Under the pieces are notes generated by a model. The model searched no databases, was not told where the DNA came from, and was given only the letters and a program-made list of their open reading frames with translations. From contig CAVJDT010000001.1 of NCBI GenBank assembly GCA_963648435.1, positions 1-64,000 of the forward strand: a DNA stretch of 64,000 nucleotides. Reading direction: 5' to 3'. This document shows, one piece after another, positions 23,788 to 32,757 of the stretch; the first letter of the stretch is position 1; each line of letters begins with the position of its first letter. Source of the DNA: UMGS75 sp963648435. Its GTDB lineage: Bacteria; Bacillota_I; Bacilli_A; ML615J-28; CAG-313. The position numbers and the translations under genes are program-made.

Positions 23788-25332
23788 ATGAGTGACAATT
23801 ATATAATAGAAATGTTAAACATAACAAAAGAATTTCCCGGAATACTAGCTAATGATAATGTAACTCTACAATTAAAAAAAGGTGAAATTCATGCACTACT
23901 TGGCGAAAATGGAGCAGGTAAATCAACCTTAATGGGCGTATTATTTGGTCTTAATACTCCTGATGGTGGTACAATATTAAAAAATGGAAAACCAGTAAAA
24001 ATAAATAATCCTAACGATGCTAATGCCTTAGGTATTGGAATGGTCCATCAACATTTTCAACTTATTGATGTTTTTACAGTTTTAGATAATATTATCTTGG
24101 GTGCGGAAACAACTAAACTTGGATTTCTTTTAAAAAAGGATGCCCGTAAAAAAATTGAAGCATTATCAAAAAAATATAAACTTGCTGTTGACCTTGATGC
24201 AAAAGTTGAAAATATTAGTGTTGGAATGCAACAAAGAGTTGAAATTCTAAAAATGTTATATCGTGATAATGATATTTTAATTTTTGATGAACCAACTGCG
24301 GTATTAACACCACAAGAAATAGACGAGTTATTAATTATTATGCGGGAAATGGCTGATAGTGGAAAATCAATATTATTTATAACTCATAAATTGAATGAAA
24401 TAAAAAAAGTAGCTGAACGTTGCACAATTCTAAGAAAAGGCCAATGCATGGGTACTTATGATGTAGCTTCAGTTACAAAAGAACAATTATCTGAATTAAT
24501 GGTTGGTAGAAAAGTTGATTTAGAAATTGAAAAAACTCCATGCAAACCAGGTAAAACTGTTTTAAAAGTTGAAAACTTGACAATGTGGTCAAAAATTAAG
24601 AAAAAACAAGTAGTTAAAAATGTTAGTTTTGAGGTTAGAGCAGGAGAAATAGTTTGTGTTGCGGGGATTGAAGGAAACGGCCAAAGTGAACTCGTATATG
24701 GAATTACTGGTCTTCAAAAACCACGTTCAGGACATATTTCATATACAATCAATGAAGCTGCTTATGCTAATATTCCTAAACGTCGTAATTTAGGTTTATC
24801 ATATATACCTGAAGACCGACATAAATATGGTTTAATTCTTGATTTTAGTCTTGAAGATAATATGGTATTACAACGATACAAAGAACCAACTTTTCAAAAA
24901 CATAGTTTTTTGAAAAGAGATAAAATTAGAGAAAATTGTGAAGAGATAATTGCCAAATACGATGTCAGAAGTGGACAAGGTGCAAGCACCATTGTACGTT
25001 CAATGTCAGGTGGAAACCAACAAAAAGCTATAATTGGTAGAGAACTAAGTAGAGAACATGAAGTTTTAATTGCGGTTCAACCAACCAGAGGGCTTGATGT
25101 TGGGGCTATTGAGTTTGTTCATAAACAAATTATCAAGGAAAGAGATGTAGGAAAAGGAATTCTGCTTGTATCACTTGAATTAGATGAAGTAATGAGCTTA
25201 AGCGATCGTATTTTAGTCATGTATGAAGGTGATATTGTTGGTGAATTTAATCCAAAAGAAGTAACACCACAAGAATTAGGCTTATACATGTCAGGAGCCA
25301 AAAACATGTATTTAGAGAAAGGGGATAAATAA
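23788..25332 (+). CDS. Nucleoside ABC transporter ATP-binding protein (duplicated domains)
   Basis: A 514-residue ATPase with two nucleotide-binding domains in one chain, as in the NupA/YufO and sugar RbsA-like families. Domain one has LGENGAGKSTL, the signature ISVGMQQRVEIL and the Walker B DILIFDEPTAVL. Domain two has IEGNGQSE in place of a strict Walker A, signature MSGGNQQKAI, and VQPTRGLDVG in place of a canonical Walker B. Such loss in domain two is normal for the family. The start at ATG 23788 follows AAGGAGG; an earlier in-frame ATG lies in the terminator hairpin and is unlikely. Confidence 0.93.
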   Translation: MSDNYIIEMLNITKEFPGILANDNVTLQLKKGEIHALLGENGAGKSTLMGVLFGLNTPDGGTILKNGKPVKINNPNDANALGIGMVHQHFQLIDVFTVLDNIILGAETTKLGFLLKKDARKKIEALSKKYKLAVDLDAKVENISVGMQQRVEILKMLYRDNDILIFDEPTAVLTPQEIDELLIIMREMADSGKSILFITHKLNEIKKVAERCTILRKGQCMGTYDVASVTKEQLSELMVGRKVDLEIEKTPCKPGKTVLKVENLTMWSKIKKKQVVKNVSFEVRAGEIVCVAGIEGNGQSELVYGITGLQKPRSGHISYTINEAAYANIPKRRNLGLSYIPEDRHKYGLILDFSLEDNMVLQRYKEPTFQKHSFLKRDKIRENCEEIIAKYDVRSGQGASTIVRSMSGGNQQKAIIGRELSREHEVLIAVQPTRGLDVGAIEFVHKQIIKERDVGKGILLVSLELDEVMSLSDRILVMYEGDIVGEFNPKEVTPQELGLYMSGAKNMYLEKGDK

Positions 25333-25333
25333 T

Positions 25334-26920
25334 ATGAAATATTTAGCACTTATAATTATTCCTATTATTGTTGCTGGTATATTTGCATTAGCATATTATT
25401 TAACGCGTAAAGTATTTAAGAATACTAAAAGCCTTGAATTTTGTGATAATGTAAAAACTAAAGAAAGTAAAACTTTTATTTCCTTTATTGATAATTATTT
25501 TTATTACATTTTTGGTTTTGTATTTATTACATATTTACTTGAATTTTTAGCTTTTTGGATTATTAAAAATTCATTAACATTTATATGGATTTTCTTATTC
25601 TTTGTTATCTTAGTAGTAATATTTGTTGGCTATTTAATTCTTTTAAAAAAATTAACAAATAAATATAATACAAGTAACTGGGCTAAAACGCTTTATGCTA
25701 ATGAAAAAACAAAATCAATATTATCATCATTAATATCAGTAGTAGTAGGTTTACTACTTGGTTGTATTATTCTGCTACTTTTTGCGGGAAGAACTTGTGG
25801 AGGAACGGTTATTTCCTTTAAAGCCGCAAAAGAAGCAATCCAATTAGTTTTTTTAGGGGCCTTTAATGTTGGTCGTGATGCTTCTAATCACCTTATTTTT
25901 GGTTGGAATGGCCGTGATATAGGTGATATGTTGTTTAGAGCTACACCCCTTATTATGGTAGGCTTATCAGTTGCCCTTGCCTTTAAGACTGGTTTATTTA
26001 ATATTGGTACACCAGGACAATATCTTATGGGAACTGCTGCTTCAATAATAATTGCTTTAACTATCCCAAGTAGTGTTGTTCCATCTTTTTTAATTTGGAT
26101 TTTAGCATTTTTAGGAGCAATGCTAGCTGGAGCTTTATGGGGTTTTATTCCAGGAATATTTAAATCACTATTAAATGTAAATGAAGTAATTACCTGTATA
26201 ATGACAAATTGGATAGCTGCAAATGTAGTTACTTGGTTATTTGATAAAGAAAGTGGACTTTTTAAATTTTTGATAGATCCATCAGGAGCCAAAAATAATG
26301 CATATTTGTATAAAACAACTCATAATGGCATTGCAACTTCAAAAATGGGACTCGATAAAATATTTGAAGGTTCACAAGTAAATGGTGGTATCATTATCGC
26401 AATTGTTATTGCCATAATAATTGCCATTATCCTAAATAAAACAACCTTCGGATTTGAACTTAAGGCATGCGGTTCTAACCGTTATGCATCTCAATATGCC
26501 GGAATTAAAGATAAACGTTCCATTATACTTTCCATGATGATTGCTGGAGGACTTGCGGGGGGTGGAGCTGCCTTGTATTATTTATCTGGTAATACTGAAT
26601 TTGCATGGCAAACATATCAATCATTACCTTCGATTGGTTTTAATGGTATTCCGGTATCACTACTCGCATCAAATAATCCAATTGGCGTTTGTGTTTCGGC
26701 CATCTTTATGGCATATCTAGATACGGCTGGATTGCAAATTAAATATATGACAACATATAATGAATATATTGCTTCGATTATTTCATCAGTTATTGTATAT
26801 TTTAGTGCCTTCTCATTAGTTATTAAAGATGTTTTAAATGGCAAAATTAAATTATTCAAAAAGAAAAACATGAAAAATGTTGTTAACAATGACCCTAAAG
26901 TCAAGGAGGAAAACGCATAA
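25334..26920 (+). CDS. Nucleoside ABC transporter permease with N-terminal extension
   Basis: A 528-residue BPD/LivM-type permease. The C-terminal 370 residues resemble NupB/YufP, with LFNIGTPGQYLMG, NVNEVITCIMTNWIA and FELKACGSNRYASQYAGI. The N-terminal 140 residues add three or four further membrane segments not typical of the family. It forms the channel with the next gene product. Its stop overlaps the next start (TAATG), so translation is coupled. Confidence 0.9.
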   Translation: MKYLALIIIPIIVAGIFALAYYLTRKVFKNTKSLEFCDNVKTKESKTFISFIDNYFYYIFGFVFITYLLEFLAFWIIKNSLTFIWIFLFFVILVVIFVGYLILLKKLTNKYNTSNWAKTLYANEKTKSILSSLISVVVGLLLGCIILLLFAGRTCGGTVISFKAAKEAIQLVFLGAFNVGRDASNHLIFGWNGRDIGDMLFRATPLIMVGLSVALAFKTGLFNIGTPGQYLMGTAASIIIALTIPSSVVPSFLIWILAFLGAMLAGALWGFIPGIFKSLLNVNEVITCIMTNWIAANVVTWLFDKESGLFKFLIDPSGAKNNAYLYKTTHNGIATSKMGLDKIFEGSQVNGGIIIAIVIAIIIAIILNKTTFGFELKACGSNRYASQYAGIKDKRSIILSMMIAGGLAGGGAALYYLSGNTEFAWQTYQSLPSIGFNGIPVSLLASNNPIGVCVSAIFMAYLDTAGLQIKYMTTYNEYIASIISSVIVYFSAFSLVIKDVLNGKIKLFKKKNMKNVVNNDPKVKEENA

Positions 26921-27930
26921 TGGCTTACTTAGTTCAATCAACAATTACATATGCAATCCCACTTTTAATTGTAGCTCTTGCGGGTGTATTTTCTGAAAGA
27001 AGTGGTATTATTAATATTGCATTAGATGGTATTATGATATTTGGGGCGTTCATTGGGGTATTCTTTGTTAAAATATTTGTTGAAGCAGGAATTACCGTAG
27101 AAATGGGACAAGTTATTTTACCAATTATAATTTTACTTGTTATGCTTTTTGGTGCTTTATTTTCAATGTTACTAGCCTTTGCATCAGTGCACTTAAAGGC
27201 TGATCAAACAATTGGTGGTACAGCATTAAATTTACTTGCACCTGCTCTTGTTTTATTCTTAATTACAATTATTTGTCAACAAAACTATATATCAGCACCA
27301 AGTAATCCTTCTCATGTTTCTTTATTTATGCTAAGATATACTGATTTTGGAATTTCTGAAGGTCAAGAATTGAATTTATTTCAAGAAATCTTTTGTAATA
27401 AAGTTTACACAACAACTTATTATGCGATTGCATTGGTAATAATTTTATCAGTTGTGCTATATAAAACAAAATTTGGATTACGTTTACGTGCTTGTGGCGA
27501 AAATCCTCAAGCAGCTGCATCCCTTGGTATAAACGTTTATTTAATGCGTTATTGTGGAGTTGCGATATCTGGTGCTCTTGCAGCATTTGGAGGGTTTATC
27601 TATTCCCTTACTTCAGCTAATTGCTCATCGACTGGCGAAGTAGCAGGTATGGGTTTCCTTGCCCTTGCGGTTATGATTTTTGGTAACTGGAAACCTCTAT
27701 ACATAACACTAGGTGCCTTTCTATTTGGTTTGTTAAAAGCAGTATCAGCAGGTTACACCGAAATAGATTTAAATGGTGATGGTATTAAATGGCTTACAAC
27801 TATAGGTATCAGTAAATATATTTATAATGTATTACCATATATCATTACGCTTGTTGTACTAGCATTTACATCTAAATCTTCGCGGGCACCAAAAGCTGAA
27901 GGTCAGCCATATGATAAGAGTAGACGCTAA
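26920..27930 (+). CDS. Nucleoside ABC transporter permease (NupC/YufQ type)
   Basis: A 336-residue permease, the second channel subunit. Typical segments are the N-terminal GVFSERSGIINIALDG, HLKADQTIGGTALNLLAPAL and LRACGENPQAAASLGI. AAGGAGG precedes the overlap start. The operon ends at the hairpin 27952-27977. With the BMP lipoprotein it makes a complete purine nucleoside importer. Confidence 0.93.
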   Translation: MAYLVQSTITYAIPLLIVALAGVFSERSGIINIALDGIMIFGAFIGVFFVKIFVEAGITVEMGQVILPIIILLVMLFGALFSMLLAFASVHLKADQTIGGTALNLLAPALVLFLITIICQQNYISAPSNPSHVSLFMLRYTDFGISEGQELNLFQEIFCNKVYTTTYYAIALVIILSVVLYKTKFGLRLRACGENPQAAASLGINVYLMRYCGVAISGALAAFGGFIYSLTSANCSSTGEVAGMGFLALAVMIFGNWKPLYITLGAFLFGLLKAVSAGYTEIDLNGDGIKWLTTIGISKYIYNVLPYIITLVVLAFTSKSSRAPKAEGQPYDKSRR

Positions 27931-27951
27931 TTATTTATTATAATTTTACTT

Positions 27952-27977
27952 AGATAAGGTTTAAGCCTTATCTTTTA
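27952..27977 (+). terminator. Terminator of the nucleoside uptake operon
   Basis: Stem AGATAAGG against CCTTATCT, loop TTTAAG, then TTTT. Confidence 0.8.
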
Positions 27978-28070
27978 AACTTTATTTTTAGATAATAATT
28001 ATGTAGCATAACACTATAAAAGTTATAGTAAAAAAATAAAGGCTTTTAAAATTCTTTTTTTGATAAAATG

Positions 28071-28147
28071 TGATATAATATACTGCAATGAGATAATAAA
28101 TGAAACGAAATAAACGTTTAATTTTATTATGTTTTTTGTCTTTTTAA
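28071..28147 (+). promoter_or_regulatory. Extended -10 promoter followed by a hairpin; unexplained 410-bp gap
   Basis: TGATATAAT at 28071-28079 is a good extended -10. About 12 bases later an AT-rich hairpin starts (ATAATAAA with TTTATTAT, inner AAACG with CGTTT) and ends in T-rich sequence. It could be a short RNA or an attenuator. The rest of 27978-28386 holds no gene and no riboswitch that I recognise, although mntP often has an upstream yybP-ykoY element. Confidence 0.35.
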
Positions 28148-28386
28148 GAACATTATATCTAGTATGATGACTATTAAAAGTTTATTGGTTCACTTTTTTA
28201 TTTTGATAATATAATTGAATTTATGGTAAATTAAACATTAAATTATTTAATGAAACTATTAATTCACAACTATTTAAGTATTATAGGTATTGGTATTATA
28301 GATGTTTTATAAACTTACAACTAATAAAAAGCAAAAAGATAGTAATAAAAGAATTAAAATAAACTATTATGTTATAAGGAGCAATT

Positions 28387-28974
28387 ATGTTTACATTCAT
28401 ATTAAATAATCTATTATTAGGAGTAGGACTATCAATGGATGCCTTCTCCGTTTCGCTTGCAAATGGATTTAATGAACCTAAAATGAAAAAAATTAAAGTT
28501 TTAGGTATTGCGGGGGTATTTGGCCTATTTCAAGGTATTATGCCGATGATTGGTTGGATTTGTGTCCACACAATAGTCGAAAAATTTAAAGTATTTGAAT
28601 ACTTTATTCCCTGGATTGCTTTAATCCTTTTACTTTATATTGGGGGAAAAATGGTATTTGGATATTTTAAAAAAGGTAAAGAAGAGGAAGAAGCTGAAAA
28701 AATGAGTTTTCATACCTTACTTATTCAAGGGGTTGCAACTTCAATAGATGCTTTATCAGTAGGTTTTACAATAGCAGAGTACGATTTAAATATTGCAATC
28801 ATCAGTGTTTTAATAATAGCTTGTACAACTTTCATTATTTGTTTAATTGGCGTAATACTAGGCAAAAAATTTGGTACTAAATTTTCAAGTAAAGCTGAAT
28901 TAATAGGTGGAATTATATTAATTTGTATTGGCTTAGAAATTTTTATTAGCGGAATGATTTCTTTATATTCATAA
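28387..28974 (+). CDS. mntP: Manganese efflux pump MntP
   Basis: A 195-residue membrane protein of the MntP family (formerly DUF204), which exports Mn2+ when it is in excess. It has six membrane segments in two homologous halves, each with the Asp motif: SMDAFSVSLANG in the first and SIDALSVGFT in the second. A charged loop rich in Lys and Glu joins them. AAGGAG precedes the start. It has a long upstream gap of 410 bases. Confidence 0.93.
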   Translation: MFTFILNNLLLGVGLSMDAFSVSLANGFNEPKMKKIKVLGIAGVFGLFQGIMPMIGWICVHTIVEKFKVFEYFIPWIALILLLYIGGKMVFGYFKKGKEEEEAEKMSFHTLLIQGVATSIDALSVGFTIAEYDLNIAIISVLIIACTTFIICLIGVILGKKFGTKFSSKAELIGGIILICIGLEIFISGMISLYS

Positions 28975-29006
28975 CACAAGAGAAATACTTATAAAATTCG
29001 CTATAT

Positions 29007-29035
29007 TTGACATTTACTACTTATTGTAGTATAAT
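29007..29035 (+). promoter_or_regulatory. Consensus promoter with an embedded operator-like palindrome
   Basis: TTGACA and TATAAT are exactly 17 bases apart. The spacer holds TACTAC-TTATT-GTAGTA (29015-29031), which overlaps the first two bases of the -10. A repressor there would block the promoter. The half-site resembles BlaI/CopY-type operators, which is a resemblance only. Confidence 0.7.
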
Positions 29036-29079
29036 ATACATGTATCGTTTGATGCGGGTATTATGAAAGGAAAAATAGT

Positions 29080-29490
29080 ATGAAAAAGTTTGGTCAATAT
29101 TACATTAATCTTTTTAAGAAGTATGGTGTTTTAATTCCTATTGTTATTGTAACGTTGATTTTTGTTGCATTATTATTTATGGATAAAAATGATGTATTTA
29201 CTTCATTATTAGATAATAGTAAAACTGGATTTATTATTCTAACTGTTGTAGGTTGTGTGGTAATGATAGCGTGTGGTGTATTAGTTATATTAAAAGTTAA
29301 AAATAAAGAAGTTACAGTTGCTGACTTATGTTTGGAAATGGTTTCAGTATTATCATTAATTATGTTAATTACGTTTTGTTTTGAACCAGGTAAGCCAGGG
29401 TCTATTGTCACTATATTAAAATGGGTTATTACCGCAGTTTTATTAGTAGGAAGTTTAGCCATTAGTTTTATGAGGTCAAAATCAATATGA
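29080..29490 (+). CDS. Small membrane protein of unknown function
   Basis: A 136-residue protein with four predicted membrane segments (roughly 16-33, 50-70, 80-97 and 110-128) and short basic loops. No family is recognised. A ribosome site GAAAGGA lies upstream of the start. It has its own strong promoter with an embedded palindrome and its own terminator, so it is a separately regulated single gene. Confidence 0.75.
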   Translation: MKKFGQYYINLFKKYGVLIPIVIVTLIFVALLFMDKNDVFTSLLDNSKTGFIILTVVGCVVMIACGVLVILKVKNKEVTVADLCLEMVSVLSLIMLITFCFEPGKPGSIVTILKWVITAVLLVGSLAISFMRSKSI

Positions 29491-29494
29491 GAAT

Positions 29495-29517
29495 AAGTGC
29501 TTAGGCACTTTTTTTGT
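29495..29517 (+). terminator. Terminator of the small membrane protein gene
   Basis: Perfect arms AAGTGC and GCACTT around TTAG, followed by seven T. Confidence 0.88.
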
Positions 29518-29553
29518 CTTTTATTTTAAAAAACGTTTTCAAGTGGCAATTCA

Positions 29554-29581
29554 TTGCAATTTAAAAGTTATATGGTAAAAT
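29554..29581 (+). promoter_or_regulatory. Promoter of the purine riboswitch transcript
   Basis: TTGCAA and TAAAAT are 16 bases apart, and the aptamer starts 17 bases after the -10. The same ATTCATTGCAATT context recurs at 32795-32809 before the second AzgA-type copy. Confidence 0.7.
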
Positions 29582-29597
29582 ATATATGAAGCTAATA

Positions 29598-29666
29598 AAT
29601 CGTATAAATTCGATAATATGGTTCGAAAGTCTCTACCCTGTTACCTTAAATAGCAGGACTACGATT
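29598..29666 (+). ncRNA. Purine riboswitch aptamer, guanine type
   Basis: The P1 stem is the perfect pair AATCGTA (29598-29604) and TACGATT (29660-29666). Inside are the conserved ATATGG, TCTACC, CCTTAAAT and GACTA blocks of the purine aptamer; P3 pairs CCTGTT with AGCAGG. The discriminator in the final block is C (GACTA, not GATTA), so guanine or hypoxanthine rather than adenine should bind. A terminator at 29700-29725 follows as expression platform. It controls the AzgA/PbuG-type permease at 29774. Confidence 0.95.
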
Positions 29667-29699
29667 AAAGCGGTAACGAGTGTTACTCTTTTTCCGTTC

Positions 29700-29725
29700 G
29701 AGAGGCGTGTTAGTCTCTCTTTTTG
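29700..29725 (+). terminator. Riboswitch expression-platform terminator
   Basis: GAGAG and CTCTC pair around a ten-base loop and are followed by a run of T. A second small hairpin (GTAAC with GTTAC) lies between the aptamer and this terminator and may be the alternative fold. Confidence 0.75.
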
Positions 29726-29773
29726 TTATATTTATTCATGTTTTATTGGCTTCAAAATAATCAGGAGGAAAAC

Positions 29774-31228
29774 ATGAAAAAATTTTTGAACAAGGTTTTC
29801 AAAATAGAAGAAAACCAAACGACAATTAAAACTGAAATAATTGCCGGTGTTACAACTTTTTTTGCAATGTGTTACATTGTAATAGTAAATCCTAATCAAA
29901 TGACGGGTTTTTTACAAATTGATGGTGCATCTCAAATATGGAATGCTTGCTTTATTGGTGGAATTATCGCTGCAGTAATCGCAACTCTATGTATGGCGTT
30001 TATTGCTAACAAGCCATTTTGTCTTGCGGCTGGAATGGGACTTAATTCATTCTTTTATGTTTCATTTATAATTCCTTGCTTGTTATTTGATAAAGAAACA
30101 GGTGAATTGATCAAAGCTGAAACTCCTTTAGTGGATGGTTATCAAGCTGGTCTTGTCATCATTTTAATATCAGGTATTATATTTTTGCTTCTATCCCTTA
30201 CTGGTCTTAGAAAATATATTGCAAAAGCATTACCTACTTGTCTTAAAACAGCAATTCCAGCGGGTATTGGTCTATTTATTGCATTTATTGGTTTACAAAA
30301 TAGTGGTATTGTTGTTCCTAATCAATACACTGCAGTTGCATTAACTAATTTTACAAAAGGTGCATCAACAGCAATCCCAGCTATTGTCGCATTTATTGGT
30401 TTAATACTAATAATTGTGTTCACAAAATCAAAAGTTAAACTATTAAATAAAATAGCAATTATTTTAGGAATTATTTGCTCAACCGCATTATATTATGTTT
30501 GTTGCTTAATATTTAATGTTGAAATTCCAAAGGTTACAAATATTTCCATAGCTACAACGTTTAAAGATTGGTTTGAAGTTGGCTTAGGCGGTTGCTTTAA
30601 AGGATTCAAAACAGTGTTTGAAGGAAAACTATTGGGTGGTATCATTAGTGTAATTATGTTAGCTATTACATATGCACTTGTTGATATGTTTGATACACTT
30701 GGTACTGTTTATGGTGCATCAGCTGAAGCTGGATTGTTAGATGAAAATGGTGATCCTATTGACCTAGGAAAAGAAATGCTCTGTGATGCCATTGGCACAG
30801 TTGTAGGTGCAGGTACTGGTACTTCAACTATTACAACTTTTGTTGAATCAAGTGCTGGGGTTGCGGCAGGAGGAAGAACAGGTCTTGCGGCATTTGTTAC
30901 GGCTAGTTTATTTATAATTTGTCTATTTGTATCACCGATTGTTAAATATGTTCCTCAATGTGCAACGGCACCTGCTTTAATTTATGTTGGTATTTTAATG
31001 TGTAAGAATATTGTAAAGGTCGACTTTACGGATATTGCTTCTGCAGCAACCGCATTTGTTACATTTATAATGATGATCGCAACTTATTCAATTAGTAATG
31101 GTATTATGATTGGTGCTATTACATATGTATTAATAACTTTATTAACCGGTAAATATGGTAAAAAAGACATTGTTGTCACAATTATCGCATTACTTGGTAT
31201 TTTAAGATTTGCCTTTGTGGCAATGTAA
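29774..31228 (+). CDS. NCS2-type guanine/hypoxanthine permease (AzgA/PbuG)
   Basis: A 484-residue permease with about 12-14 membrane segments. Family segments include the N-terminal TEIIAGVTTFFAMCYIVIVNP, the core AAGMGLNSFF and the conserved GTGTSTITTFVESSAGVAAGGR loop region. AzgA/PbuG proteins import guanine and hypoxanthine, which fits the upstream guanine-type riboswitch. The ATG at 29774 follows AGGAGG; an in-frame earlier ATG (29723) lies in the riboswitch terminator tail and is unlikely. A partly degraded paralogue is at 32930. Confidence 0.93.
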   Translation: MKKFLNKVFKIEENQTTIKTEIIAGVTTFFAMCYIVIVNPNQMTGFLQIDGASQIWNACFIGGIIAAVIATLCMAFIANKPFCLAAGMGLNSFFYVSFIIPCLLFDKETGELIKAETPLVDGYQAGLVIILISGIIFLLLSLTGLRKYIAKALPTCLKTAIPAGIGLFIAFIGLQNSGIVVPNQYTAVALTNFTKGASTAIPAIVAFIGLILIIVFTKSKVKLLNKIAIILGIICSTALYYVCCLIFNVEIPKVTNISIATTFKDWFEVGLGGCFKGFKTVFEGKLLGGIISVIMLAITYALVDMFDTLGTVYGASAEAGLLDENGDPIDLGKEMLCDAIGTVVGAGTGTSTITTFVESSAGVAAGGRTGLAAFVTASLFIICLFVSPIVKYVPQCATAPALIYVGILMCKNIVKVDFTDIASAATAFVTFIMMIATYSISNGIMIGAITYVLITLLTGKYGKKDIVVTIIALLGILRFAFVAM

Positions 31229-31241
31229 GGAGGAAAGCAAA

Positions 31242-31319
31242 ATGTTAAATATGATGAATACTAATTTATATAATAAAGCTGAAATGTTTAACATTTACTT
31301 TTTAATATTTTTAAAATAA
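31242..31319 (+). CDS. Possible 25-residue peptide after the guanine permease
   Basis: A short frame (MLNMMNTNLYNK...) with a strong ribosome site AAGGAGG eight bases upstream, which itself overlaps the permease stop. The C-terminal half is hydrophobic (FNIYFLIFLK). Its stop lies in the terminator hairpin at 31313-31345. It may be a leader or a small membrane peptide, or chance. Confidence 0.3.
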   Translation: MLNMMNTNLYNKAEMFNIYFLIFLK

Positions 31320-31345
31320 GAGTTTTTTAGCTCTTATTTTTTTTT
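31313..31345 (+). terminator. Terminator after the guanine permease
   Basis: AAAATAAGAG pairs with CTCTTATTTT; a T-run of nine follows. The uracil permease ribosome site comes at once after, so read-through would feed it. Confidence 0.8.
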
Positions 31346-31362
31346 AAAAAAAGGAGAAAACA

Positions 31363-32730
31363 ATGAATACAAACGAAACTCAAACATTACAACCTAATTA
31401 TCGTCCCCCCGTTCATAAATGGATTTTACTAAGCTTTCAACATGTATTTGCAATGTTTAGTGCAAATGTTTTGGTACCTATCTTGACTGGACTTCCAATT
31501 TCTGTTGCATTATTTGCATCTGGTTTAGGAACATTAATTTATATTTTATGTACAAAAGCAAAAGTTCCAATTTATCTAGGTTCTAGTTTTGCATATATAG
31601 AGTATATACTTGCGGTGAGTGTAACAACTAATATTGAAGGAAATGATGTAATAACATCATATGGACCTGCCCTTACTGGTCTTGTTGCAGTAGGATTAAT
31701 TTATGCAATTGTTGCGGGTTTTATTAAAATATTCGGAACTAGTTGGCTTAAAAAGATTTTACCACCTATTGTAATTGGACCAATGATTATGGTAATTGGA
31801 CTTGGACTATCAAGTAGCGCTATCTCTAATACAGGTATGATACAAAATGGTGATTGGAGAGCCATAATCGTGGCCTTTGCGACACTATTAATTATTGCCT
31901 TTACCGCAATTTTGTCTAAAAAGTTTTTAAAGGTTGTACCATTTTTAATTGGTATAATTGGTGGCTATGTTGTTGCGATTATTCTAAATTTTATTCCTAA
32001 TGGTGATGCTAAACTAATTGATTTTAATAGTTTAATTTCAGTTATTAAAACTCCAAGTCAGTGGTTTGCTATCCCTAAATTTATAATTATGGGATGGAAA
32101 GACCAAGAACTAGGATTAGGCATTTCCATGTATAAAGTTAGTTTTGGAGCGATTATTACGGTAATTCCTCTTGCTTTTGCAACAATTTGTGAACATATTG
32201 GAGATCATGAAGTATTAGGACAAATTACAAAAAAAGATTATTTAGCTGATCCTGGATTACATCGAACATTACTTGGTGATGGTATTGCAACTTCAGTTGC
32301 TGGAATGATAGGTGGTCCTGCAAATACATCATATGGTGAAAATACATCAGTTGTTGGACTTACTAAAGTTGGTTCAGTATGGGTGACTGGTCTCGCCGCA
32401 ATTTTTGCGATTTTACTTTCTTTTTGTAATGTATTTACCGTATTAATTTCAACCATTCCATCTGCGGTAATGGGAGGAGTATGCTTGATATTATATGGTT
32501 TTATCGCCGCAAATGGTCTTAAAACTTTATTAGATGCTAAAGTTGATTTAAACAATATAAGAAATCTAATCATTATTTCGGCTATTTTAATAATTGGAAT
32601 TGGTGGTGCTGCTATATATAATAAGAATGGTATGAAAATATTTACTAGTGTTGCCTTATCAACAATTGTTGGAATAGTTCTAAATTTAATATTACCTAAA
32701 AATAAAGAAAATGAAGAAAAAGCAAATTAG
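31363..32730 (+). CDS. uraA: Uracil permease-like NCS2 transporter (UraA/PyrP)
   Basis: A 455-residue NCS2 permease of the UraA/PyrP branch. Typical segments are the N-terminal LLSFQHVFAMFSANVLVPIL, CEHIGDHEVLG with the substrate-binding Glu, and GGPANTSYGENTSVVGLTKV. It imports uracil using a cation gradient, while xanthine is a less likely substrate. AAAGGAG precedes the start. It may be transcribed by read-through from the riboswitch-controlled gene, since no separate promoter was seen in the 134-base gap. Confidence 0.92.
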   Translation: MNTNETQTLQPNYRPPVHKWILLSFQHVFAMFSANVLVPILTGLPISVALFASGLGTLIYILCTKAKVPIYLGSSFAYIEYILAVSVTTNIEGNDVITSYGPALTGLVAVGLIYAIVAGFIKIFGTSWLKKILPPIVIGPMIMVIGLGLSSSAISNTGMIQNGDWRAIIVAFATLLIIAFTAILSKKFLKVVPFLIGIIGGYVVAIILNFIPNGDAKLIDFNSLISVIKTPSQWFAIPKFIIMGWKDQELGLGISMYKVSFGAIITVIPLAFATICEHIGDHEVLGQITKKDYLADPGLHRTLLGDGIATSVAGMIGGPANTSYGENTSVVGLTKVGSVWVTGLAAIFAILLSFCNVFTVLISTIPSAVMGGVCLILYGFIAANGLKTLLDAKVDLNNIRNLIIISAILIIGIGGAAIYNKNGMKIFTSVALSTIVGIVLNLILPKNKENEEKAN

Positions 32731-32757
32731 CACTTTTTCTGCTATTTATATAATTAG

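Noticed and set aside
25888..26292. Minus-strand frames of 60-134 codons inside the permease, adhE and ATPase genes
   Set aside because: They mirror strongly coding plus-strand genes and show no ribosome site or family.
28086..28386. yybP-ykoY manganese riboswitch upstream of mntP
   Set aside because: The conserved G-rich blocks of that aptamer were not seen.
29586..29777. 63-codon frame across the riboswitch
   Set aside because: It lies on the aptamer and terminator, so the sequence is explained by the RNA.
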